Assembly (NCBI GenBank): GCA_003565575.1 | Contig: PXBV01000256.1 | Span: forward strand, 1 to 5,632 | Length of the DNA stretch: 5,632 nucleotides | Direction: 5' to 3' | DNA from: Psychroflexus sp. | GTDB taxonomy: Bacteria; Bacteroidota; Bacteroidia; Flavobacteriales; Flavobacteriaceae | In this document: in pieces, positions 1 to 4,914 of the stretch | Layout of the letters: the number at the start of each line of letters is the position of its first letter | Numbering within the stretch: the stretch's first letter is position 1 | Program-made: the position numbers and the translations under genes | Notes under the pieces: model-generated | What the model saw: the letters and a program-made list of their open reading frames with translations, nothing else | What the model was told of the DNA's origin: nothing | Databases searched by the model: none

Positions 1-449
1 GAAGGCCAAATTCTTGGGCCAACCGTTAGACCTTGGTCTATAGCTTTTTTTAAACCAAAAGAAGGACCGCCCAAGTCTCTTAGGCTCGTGTAGCCGTTCA
101 TGAGTAAGTTTTTAGCATTCTTAGCCGCAGCAATGTTTACATAGCCAATGTCTGAGGTCAAGAGTGCCACTTGAGACAAACTTGCAAACATGGTGTGATA
201 GTGCGCATCTATGAGGCCTGGCATAAGGTACTTTCCACTGCCATCAACTACAACGGTATTTTCTTTTAAATTAGTGATTGGTTTTTTTGATATTGCTTTT
301 ATGATGTGGTCTTCAATTAAAATATTGGTTTTGAATGTTTTATTATGTTTTCCATCAAAAACATTTATCTCTTTGATGAAGATACTCTCCTGTGCTGAAA
401 GTTGGCTCAAAAAAACAAGGAGGAAAAGAAATAGGGTTGAGGTTTTCAT
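1..449 (-). CDS. Secreted amidohydrolase family protein, N-terminal part (cut by window edge)
   Basis: Only the first 149 codons are present; the gene continues past the left edge. Residues 1-20 form a signal peptide with a hydrophobic Leu/Phe core ending in LSAQ, so the enzyme should be exported. Residues about 22-78 are the N-terminal beta-sandwich of metal-dependent amidohydrolases, followed by MPGLIDAHYH (residues 76-85). There His83 and His85 are the HxH pair that binds the metal, and GYTSLRDLGG (119-128) is also typical. The pattern fits the imidazolonepropionase/Xaa-Pro dipeptidase-like branch, whose members usually exceed 400 residues; the substrate cannot be told from this part. The gene lies 71 bp downstream of the araC-type gene on the same strand, with no clear terminator between them. 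A possible weak -7 element, TACATTTA, lies at 473-480 on the minus strand, so it may also have its own promoter. Confidence 0.88.
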   Translation of the reverse strand, partial: MKTSTLFLFLLVFLSQLSAQESIFIKEINVFDGKHNKTFKTNILIEDHIIKAISKKPITNLKENTVVVDGSGKYLMPGLIDAHYHTMFASLSQVALLTSDIGYVNIAAAKNAKNLLMNGYTSLRDLGGPSFGLKKAIDQGLTVGPRIWP

Positions 450-520
450 AGCGATTAACTTTTTTTGGTATATAAATGTAATATTAATAAAAATAAATAT
501 ACATTTTAAAAGCCTTTGTT

Positions 521-1399
521 TTATTCAGAAACAGAGTGACTCAATTCATTTCGGTATTGTGTAGGCGTTCTGCCTGTAAATGATTTAAATTTTTTGTTGA
601 AATGACTAAAATTACTAAATCCACTCTCTAATGAAACATCTAAAATACTGAGCTGCTTTTCATGAAGGATTTTAGCAGCGTGGGTGAGTCTATACGAATT
701 AACAAAATTGACAAAGGTTTTTCCTGTTATTTTTTTAAAATAACGGCAAAATGCAGGTTTGGTCATATTTACTTCAGCAGCCATTTCATCTAAACTAATG
801 TGACGTTTAAATTCTTTTTGTACAAAGTTGAAAATATAATTGATACGCTTATGGTCTTCTAGTTTCGTTTCAAGAATAAAACCTTCAGCATTTAAGACAG
901 AATATTCTTTAGTTTGCTCCATCATATGGAATACTTCCAAAAGCCCTATGAGTCTCTCTAGATGGCTGCAGTGTGAAAGGCTTTCTATTTTTTTACCAAT
1001 TTTCCGTTTACTATCTCCATGAAACACAATGCCGTATTTTGCTTTTTCTAAAAGTTGTTTTACATTTTTCAATTCAGGCAGTTCAAAAAAGTGGCTTCCA
1101 AGAAAATCTGGCAACATCTGCACCAGAGTCTCTTGCTGGTGTGATTCTAGCGTGCCTGTAAACCCACAATGCGGCAAGTTGGACCCTATCAAAATTAGAT
1201 TTCCATTTCGATAATATGAAGCATGACTCCCTACCAATCTTTTGCCTGATCCTTCATTTACATATACCAGCTCTATCTCTGGATGGTAATGCCAAAAAGT
1301 GTCGCTTTGATTCTGGAACTCAGAATTGAATTGTTTGTAAGTAAATGAATTCCCAAAGTTTGGCTCAAGTCGCTCAAGTGTAGGTTTTGTTTGTCTCAT
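521..1399 (-). CDS. AraC-family transcriptional regulator with N-terminal cupin domain
   Basis: The 292-residue product has the usual AraC size and layout. Residues about 30-85 look like a cupin-type ligand-sensing barrel, with HYHPEIELVYV (37-47) and LIGSNLPHCG (70-79) as its recognisable strands. The C-terminal 100 residues are the double helix-turn-helix DNA-binding domain. Its first HTH is around ISLDEMAAEVNMTKPAFCRYF (201-221, with the following FKKITGKT); the second is around 250-273, ending in the family signature FKSFTGRTPTQYR (271-283). The ATG at 1397-1399 has no Shine-Dalgarno sequence, as expected in Bacteroidetes, and a TATATTTGC element lies about 70 bp upstream. The ligand is unknown. 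Being directly upstream of an exported amidohydrolase on the same strand suggests, but does not prove, that it controls that gene or is co-transcribed with it. Confidence 0.93.
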   Translation of the reverse strand: MRQTKPTLERLEPNFGNSFTYKQFNSEFQNQSDTFWHYHPEIELVYVNEGSGKRLVGSHASYYRNGNLILIGSNLPHCGFTGTLESHQQETLVQMLPDFLGSHFFELPELKNVKQLLEKAKYGIVFHGDSKRKIGKKIESLSHCSHLERLIGLLEVFHMMEQTKEYSVLNAEGFILETKLEDHKRINYIFNFVQKEFKRHISLDEMAAEVNMTKPAFCRYFKKITGKTFVNFVNSYRLTHAAKILHEKQLSILDVSLESGFSNFSHFNKKFKSFTGRTPTQYRNELSHSVSE

Positions 1400-1469
1400 T
1401 TTTTACTGTTTAACCTTCAGATTTAATCGAAATTTATTTAAATAACGACTTATAAAGTGTGTTATATAT

Positions 1470-1478
1470 GCAAATATA
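1470..1478 (-). promoter_or_regulatory. Candidate -7 promoter element for the araC-type gene
   Basis: The minus strand reads TATATTTGC, an exact match to the Bacteroidetes -7 consensus TAnnTTTG. It would start transcription roughly 60 nt before the ATG at 1399. No TTG is found at the expected -33 distance, so the match rests on one half of the promoter. Confidence 0.5.
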
Positions 1479-1557
1479 ATCTTAAAAACAATAATTAAGG
1501 TTAATATAGAGCATTTTTATGTTTATTCAGAATTTAAAATAGCTCTGCCTTCCCCTG

Positions 1558-1566
1558 TATATTTGC
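1558..1566 (+). promoter_or_regulatory. Candidate -7 promoter element for the small secreted protein gene
   Basis: TATATTTGC matches the TAnnTTTG consensus exactly and lies 41 bp before the ATG at 1608, giving a leader of about 35 nt. No clear TTG occurs at the -33 distance. It is the mirror of the element at 1470-1478, so the 1400-1607 interval is a divergent promoter region. Confidence 0.5.
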
Positions 1567-1607
1567 CTTGAGAAATTGAAATTGTTAACTCTTTAAATAC
1601 TTTACTT

Positions 1608-2189
1608 ATGAAATTACTTACACACACTTTCGCCTTTTTTATGTTTTTGTTGACTGTTACATCACATGCTAATCGTCAATTTGATGTTGAGGTAAAATCA
1701 AATTCTTTGCTCAGCATAACTATCAATAACGTGTATGCTATCAACCAATTGCTATTACAAGATGAACAGGGGAATGTACTTTTTAAAGAAAGTGCCTTAG
1801 CTCAGCCTTTTAAAAAGCACCTTAGTTTTGAAAATCTGCCACTAGGGAACTACACCTTATTACTGGAAGATGACTACATGCTTTCTAGTAAAGTAATCAC
1901 AAAACAGGCTGATGGTCTAAATATTGAGAATGCTGGAGTAGCTTTTAAGCCTAACTTTAAATTTTTAGAGACCGATTCCAAAAAAGTAGCTGTGGCTTTT
2001 ACAAATCCTCTTAAAGCTAAAACTCAATTTAAAGTTTATGATAATAACGGTGAGTTAATTATTAATCTAGTAACTGATGAGGTTACTATCAATAAGGTGT
2101 TAAACTTTAAAGACGTACCTTCTGGAGATTATTCTGTTGCAATAAATAATAATGGAAGAAATTACTACAGAAATATTACCATAGACTAA
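1608..2189 (+). CDS. Small secreted protein with two beta-rich repeats, function unknown
   Basis: This 193-residue protein is not one I recognise by name. Residues 1-21 are a signal peptide (hydrophobic core, likely cut near SHA). The rest holds two similar units. LLLQDEQGNVLFKE (48-61) matches FKVYDNNGELIIN (141-153), and HLSFENLPLGNYTLLLEDD (71-89) matches VLNFKDVPSGDYSVAINNN (164-182); both pairs are offset by 93 residues. The pattern 'xYDxxGxlI ... lxfxxvPsGxYxvxi' resembles the type A C-terminal sorting domain of type IX secretion cargo. Here it makes up nearly the whole protein, with no catalytic domain. It could therefore be a stand-alone adhesin-like or cell-surface beta-sandwich protein rather than a cargo tail. 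It is preceded by a TATATTTGC element and followed by a hairpin terminator, so it is probably a single-gene unit. Confidence 0.85.
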   Translation: MKLLTHTFAFFMFLLTVTSHANRQFDVEVKSNSLLSITINNVYAINQLLLQDEQGNVLFKESALAQPFKKHLSFENLPLGNYTLLLEDDYMLSSKVITKQADGLNIENAGVAFKPNFKFLETDSKKVAVAFTNPLKAKTQFKVYDNNGELIINLVTDEVTINKVLNFKDVPSGDYSVAINNNGRNYYRNITID

Positions 2190-2220
2190 AAAAGTAAATT
2201 TTCATCATTTTATTTTCTTA

Positions 2221-2259
2221 ATAAAACCCCTTGCAAATTTATGTTGTAAGGGGCTTTAT
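2221..2259 (+). terminator. Hairpin terminator after the small secreted protein gene
   Basis: Stem 2227-2236 pairs with 2244-2253 (CCCCTTGCAA with TTGTAAGGGG, one G-U pair) around a 7-nt loop. After one A-C mismatch it extends by ATAAA/TTTAT. The stem is strong, but only a short T run follows. It lies about 30 bp past the stop at 2189. Confidence 0.75.
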
Positions 2260-2583
2260 GCGTATAGAAATTTCCATTTTGTCCACTAAAAGAAGCTAGT
2301 TCATAGCTGATTTGTTTTTTTGATATATTTCAGCGTTTACAATTTTCATTACGATAAATATAATCTATTCAAATCCTTCTGCTTTTGTAATAGAAACGAG
2401 ATTTTATTTATGGATGTCTTATAATAGTGAGTTGAGTATGTATAAATTGCATTAACACAACAAATAGGCATAATCCAACAAAAAAACCAATCACTTTATA
2501 GTCAAGCAATTGGGTTTTGTTTAGCTGAAATTTAGGGATTCACTTCATGCGTCCCTCATGCAGCATTTTGCAAATACTGATGT
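2260..2583. other. Gene-less intergenic stretch
   Basis: About 320 bp of AT-rich sequence between the two terminators. No open reading frame with coding character, no RNA gene and no convincing promoter were seen on either strand. TATATTTC at 2324-2331 comes close to a -7 element but has no gene behind it. Confidence 0.6.
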
Positions 2584-2633
2584 CTTAAAATTAAAAAACC
2601 ACACAAGTAAACTTGGTGGTTTTTAATTTTAAG
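2584..2633 (-). terminator. Long hairpin terminator of the tRNA-Ser gene, probably bidirectional
   Basis: CTTAAAATTAAAAAACCAC at 2584-2602 pairs with 2616-2633, with one base bulged. An inner CAAG/CTTG stem (2604-2607 with 2612-2615) closes a TAAA loop. On the minus strand the GC core is followed by six T, placing a terminator 16 bp after the tRNA 3' end. On the plus strand five T follow the core, so it may work both ways. Confidence 0.75.
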
Positions 2634-2648
2634 CCTATCGCTTTATTG

Positions 2649-2733
2649 CGGAGAAAGAGGGATTCGAACCCCCGGAGGTGTGACCCTCAACAGTTTTCAA
2701 GACTGCCGCATTCGACCACTCTGCCATTTCTCC
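2649..2733 (-). tRNA. tRNA-Ser, anticodon TGA
   Basis: This 85-nt gene folds as a class II tRNA. The acceptor stem is GGAGAAA/TTTCTCC (7 bp) with G as discriminator base. The anticodon loop is CTTGAAA, with the TGA anticodon at 2697-2699 reading UCA and UCG-type serine codons. A long variable arm (GAGG/CCTC stem) is diagnostic of tRNA-Ser here, and the T arm is GGGGG-TTCGAAT-CCCTC. CCA is not encoded (CAA follows), so it must be added by the CCA enzyme. The gene stands alone, with its own promoter at 2814-2843 and a hairpin just downstream. Confidence 0.96.
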
Positions 2734-2813
2734 AATCTTAGATTTTAACCCCCATAATAGTATCGAGGTTGTCATTTCTAAAAACGCTAAGAAATTAAAT
2801 TTCTTTGGCGGTT

Positions 2814-2843
2814 GCAAAGATACAAAGCTTTTTGATTTATCAA
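2814..2843 (-). promoter_or_regulatory. Full Bacteroidetes housekeeping promoter of tRNA-Ser
   Basis: The minus strand reads TTG (2841-2843), an 18-nt spacer and TATCTTTGC (2814-2822). This fits the TTG-N17-23-TAnnTTTG promoter known from Flavobacterium in both elements and spacing. Transcription would start near 2807, leaving a leader of about 75 nt that RNase P must remove. Confidence 0.8.
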
Positions 2844-3047
2844 AATTAATTTAAAATTGTTTTTTACATATTTATGATGACTGATTGGCATGCTAAGACG
2901 TTATAGATCAATTTTTCCTAAAAAGCCCCAATTAGTTAGTGGAAGGATGTGTAGTACTTGAATAAATTTTAAAAACACACTCTGTTTTTATTCAAAAAAC
3001 AATAGAATCATGGGTTTTCCTGTTATTTTAGCAAAAAATAAAAACAC
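2844..3047. other. Intergenic region upstream of the M28 peptidase gene
   Basis: No gene of ordinary size is seen between the tRNA 5' end at 2733 and the ATG at 3048, a 314-bp stretch that also contains the tRNA promoter. The right part holds an AT-rich inverted repeat at 2958-2995. TATTTTAG at 3024-3031 is one base off the -7 consensus and is the only promoter candidate for the peptidase gene. A 13-codon open frame at 3010-3051 overlaps the peptidase start. Confidence 0.5.
2958..2995. repeat. AT-rich inverted repeat upstream of the M28 peptidase gene
   Basis: TTGAAT (2958-2963) pairs with ATTCAA (2990-2995), and AAAAACA (2971-2977) pairs with TGTTTTT (2983-2989) around a 5-nt CACTC loop. 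Seven bases are bulged on the left side. Alternatively the outer 9 bp TTGAATAAA/TTTATTCAA pair without interruption. It could be an operator or a weak hairpin; no function is shown. Confidence 0.4.
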
Positions 3048-4061
3048 ATGAAAAATATACTTTTACCTCTGGTTTTAGCCTTAAGTTTAATTGCTTGTAA
3101 ATCTCAAAAGAAAGATGTAACTGAAGTTGATCCAATACGGTTTTCGAAATCTATAAAATCTTCAGATTTAAGTGAATACTTATACATCATTAGTTCTGAT
3201 GAATTTGAGGGAAGAGACACTGGGTCTAAAGGACAAAAAATGGCTGCTGAATATCTCAAGAATTATTACAAGAGTCTTAATATAGAAGGAGGGTCTAATG
3301 AAGAGAATCCTTATTTTCAAACTATCGATTCCTCTTATTTCAAAGGGAGATTTCCTTCTAGTGAAAATGTAATATCCATCATAAGAGGGAGCGAAATTCC
3401 AGAAGAATATCTTGTAATAACCGCTCATTACGACCATGTTGGAGTCAATGAGCAAGGCGAAATTTATAACGGTGCAGATGATGATGGTTCTGGTACAGTA
3501 GCTGTAATGGAAATTGCAGAAGCTTTCCAAAGAGCTGTAACCGAAGGCTACAGACCTAAACGTTCTGTCATATTTCTTCACGTTACAGCCGAAGAAAAAG
3601 GTCTTTTAGGTTCTAAATACTATTCCGAGCATCCAATTTATCCTCTTGAAAATACAGTGGCTAACTTGAATATTGATATGATAGGACGTGTAGATGAAGC
3701 TCATGAAGATAATCCAAATTACGTCTATTTAATTGGGAGCGATAAATTAAGCACAGAGTTGCATGAGATTTCTGAGGCTGCTAATTCAACCTATATCAAT
3801 TTAGATTTGGATTATACATATAATGATGACAATGATCCCAACCGCTTTTATTATAGAAGTGATCATTACAATTTTGCCAAATTTGATATCCCCATTATAT
3901 TTTATTTCAATGGTGTTCATGAAGATTATCATCAACCTACAGACACGCCAGATAAAATTGATTATGATCTTTTAGAAAAAAGAGCAAAACTCGTATTTTT
4001 CACAGCTTGGGAAATTGCAAACAGAGATGAAAGGCCTTTTGTAGATAAGCCTACATTGTAA
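3048..4061 (+). CDS. M28-family zinc peptidase, lipoprotein
   Basis: This 337-residue protein starts with a lipoprotein signal ending in the lipobox LIAC (Cys17), so it should be membrane-anchored outside the cytoplasm. The M28 (aminopeptidase Y/S) fold carries all its metal and catalytic residues: His127 in TAHYDH, Asp in GADDDGSG (142-149, probably Asp145), Glu182-Glu183 in TAEEKGLLGS (general base and zinc ligand), Asp210 in NIDMIG, and His295 in HEDYHQPTDT. By family knowledge it binds two zinc ions and removes N-terminal residues from peptides, feeding peptide use. Residues 40-115, between the anchor and the catalytic core, contain the SDEFEGRDTGSKG segment common in Bacteroidetes homologues. 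It appears to be a single gene, with tRNA-Ser upstream on the other strand and the thiamine riboswitch 87 bp downstream. The exact peptide substrate is unknown. Confidence 0.95.
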   Translation: MKNILLPLVLALSLIACKSQKKDVTEVDPIRFSKSIKSSDLSEYLYIISSDEFEGRDTGSKGQKMAAEYLKNYYKSLNIEGGSNEENPYFQTIDSSYFKGRFPSSENVISIIRGSEIPEEYLVITAHYDHVGVNEQGEIYNGADDDGSGTVAVMEIAEAFQRAVTEGYRPKRSVIFLHVTAEEKGLLGSKYYSEHPIYPLENTVANLNIDMIGRVDEAHEDNPNYVYLIGSDKLSTELHEISEAANSTYINLDLDYTYNDDNDPNRFYYRSDHYNFAKFDIPIIFYFNGVHEDYHQPTDTPDKIDYDLLEKRAKLVFFTAWEIANRDERPFVDKPTL

Positions 4062-4135
4062 CTTTACAATCTTAAATTAAAGATAAATTCAAGGACTTCA
4101 ACTTGATTAAATTCGTGGATTAATTCAATATTTCT

Positions 4136-4143
4136 TACATTTA
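4136..4143 (+). promoter_or_regulatory. Candidate -7 element of the thiamine operon
   Basis: TACATTTA differs from TAnnTTTG at one base and lies 6 nt before the riboswitch aptamer, exactly where a start just ahead of helix P1 needs it. The nearest upstream TTG (4103-4105) is 30 nt away, too far for a standard -33 box, so the call rests mainly on position. Confidence 0.4.
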
Positions 4144-4148
4144 CAAAA

Positions 4149-4220
4149 TCGTTAGGAGTGCCATAAGGCTGAGAACATATCCTAGAACCTGAACTGAGTA
4201 ATTACAGCGTAGGGAAACGA
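4149..4220 (+). promoter_or_regulatory. TPP (thiamine pyrophosphate) riboswitch aptamer
   Basis: The conserved TPP-riboswitch blocks appear in order: GGCTGAGA (4167-4174), ACCTGA (4187-4192), the CTG...TAAT...CAGCG block (4194-4209) and GTAGGGAA (4209-4216). P1 is TCGTT (4149-4153) with AACGA (4216-4220), P2 includes AGG with CCT (4154-4156 with 4181-4183), and P3 is a very short GCC/GGC stem with an ATAA loop. The P5 arm is CTG/CAG, with an A-A mismatch (4197, 4204) where the consensus has a G-C pair. It lies upstream of thiE, the expected target, and is followed by a terminator, so TPP binding should stop transcription of the operon. Confidence 0.95.
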
Positions 4221-4245
4221 AACTAAAATTGAGAAAACATCAATC

Positions 4246-4280
4246 AACCGTTTCGTGTATTCGCATGAAACGGTTTTTTT
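4246..4280 (+). terminator. Riboswitch-controlled intrinsic terminator before thiE
   Basis: AACCGTTTCGTG (4246-4257) pairs with CATGAAACGGTT (4264-4275), a 12-bp stem with one G-U pair and a 6-nt loop, followed by a run of T up to 4280. It is the expression platform of the TPP riboswitch. Its 5' arm, GTTTCGT (4250-4256), is also a perfect complement of ACGAAAC (4217-4223), which includes most of the 3' strand of P1. That alternative pairing would act as antiterminator when TPP is absent. Confidence 0.92.
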
Positions 4281-4293
4281 AATTTATAGCTAT

Positions 4294-4911
4294 ATGAAAT
4301 CATTACAAGGAATTTATGCCATTACCGATGAAATTTTAACTCCAAAGCCCACCATCCTTCACCAAGTTGAACAAGCCTTAGACGGTGGTGCAAAGGTCAT
4401 TCAGCTAAGAGACAAATCCTCTACAGATGAAGAACTGGAAAATCTAGCCAAATCTTTGCAAAAGCTTTGTGTAGAAAAAGACGCTACGTTTTTTATCAAC
4501 GACAGAGTTCAACTGGCCAAAAAAATTGGAGCCGATGGAGTACATATTGGATTTACCGACCAAAGCGTCAAGGAAACTCGCGAAGAAGTAGGAGAGCAGA
4601 TGCTCATCGGAGTCTCCTGCTATGGAGATATAGCTCGAGCCAAACAAGCCGTTGCCGATGGAGCGGATTATGTGGCCTTTGGTGCCTTTTACCCTTCCAA
4701 AACCAAACCTAAGGCTGCGGTAGTGGATTTAGAAGTAATCTCCCAAGCCAAAAAAGAACTTAATGTTCCCATTTGCGTGATTGGTGGAATTAATGAAGTG
4801 AACATTCATGAAGTTGCAGCCTGTCAACCTGATATGTACTCCCTAGTCAGTGATATTTTTGAAGCTGAACACATTCAAGAAAAAGTAGAACGCCTCACCC
4901 AAAAAATTTAA
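4294..4911 (+). CDS. thiE: Thiamine phosphate synthase ThiE
   Basis: The 205-residue cytoplasmic enzyme joins HMP-PP (the pyrimidine) to thiazole phosphate, giving thiamine phosphate and pyrophosphate. The TIM-barrel family motifs appear in order: YAITD (8-12), QLRDK (37-41), FINDR (67-71), DGVHIG (81-86), GVSCY (106-110), FGAFYPSKTK (129-138) and IGGI (163-166). The length is normal. The ATG at 4294 is chosen because it directly precedes the conserved N-terminus. A GTG at 4255 would start inside the terminator hairpin and add a non-conserved extension. Oddities: Phe87 stands where GQxD is usual after DGVH(I/L)G, and the phosphate-binding tail reads MYSLVSDIF instead of the common GVAVVSAI form. 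Regulation is by the TPP riboswitch upstream. It is followed after a single CTT by the next gene in the same frame, so the two are co-transcribed and probably translationally coupled. Confidence 0.95.
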   Translation: MKSLQGIYAITDEILTPKPTILHQVEQALDGGAKVIQLRDKSSTDEELENLAKSLQKLCVEKDATFFINDRVQLAKKIGADGVHIGFTDQSVKETREEVGEQMLIGVSCYGDIARAKQAVADGADYVAFGAFYPSKTKPKAAVVDLEVISQAKKELNVPICVIGGINEVNIHEVAACQPDMYSLVSDIFEAEHIQEKVERLTQKI

Positions 4912-4914
4912 CTT

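Noticed and set aside
211..564. 117-residue plus-strand open frame
   Set aside because: It is antisense to the amidohydrolase start and the end of the AraC gene, both of which have clear family motifs; the translation looks like an AT-rich shadow.
2540..2580. Small repeats (TCATGC twice, TGCA/TTTGCA) in the gene-less stretch
   Set aside because: Too short and too few to mean a repeat array or a binding site; expected by chance.
2635..2817. 60-residue minus-strand open frame over the tRNA-Ser gene
   Set aside because: Its middle part is simply the translated tRNA-Ser sequence, a well-known false protein type; the tRNA fold explains the sequence fully.
3180..3581. 133-residue minus-strand open frame inside the peptidase gene
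   Set aside because: It lies fully antisense to a gene with all M28 motifs, and its translation shows no recognisable domain or signal.
4089..4106. Possible terminator TCAAG/CTTGA after the M28 peptidase gene
   Set aside because: Only five base pairs, AT-rich, and no T run follows; too weak to call.
4255..4293. GTG start extending thiE by 13 codons
   Set aside because: The codon lies inside the riboswitch terminator stem and the added residues do not belong to the ThiE family, whose conserved N-terminus begins at the ATG at 4294.
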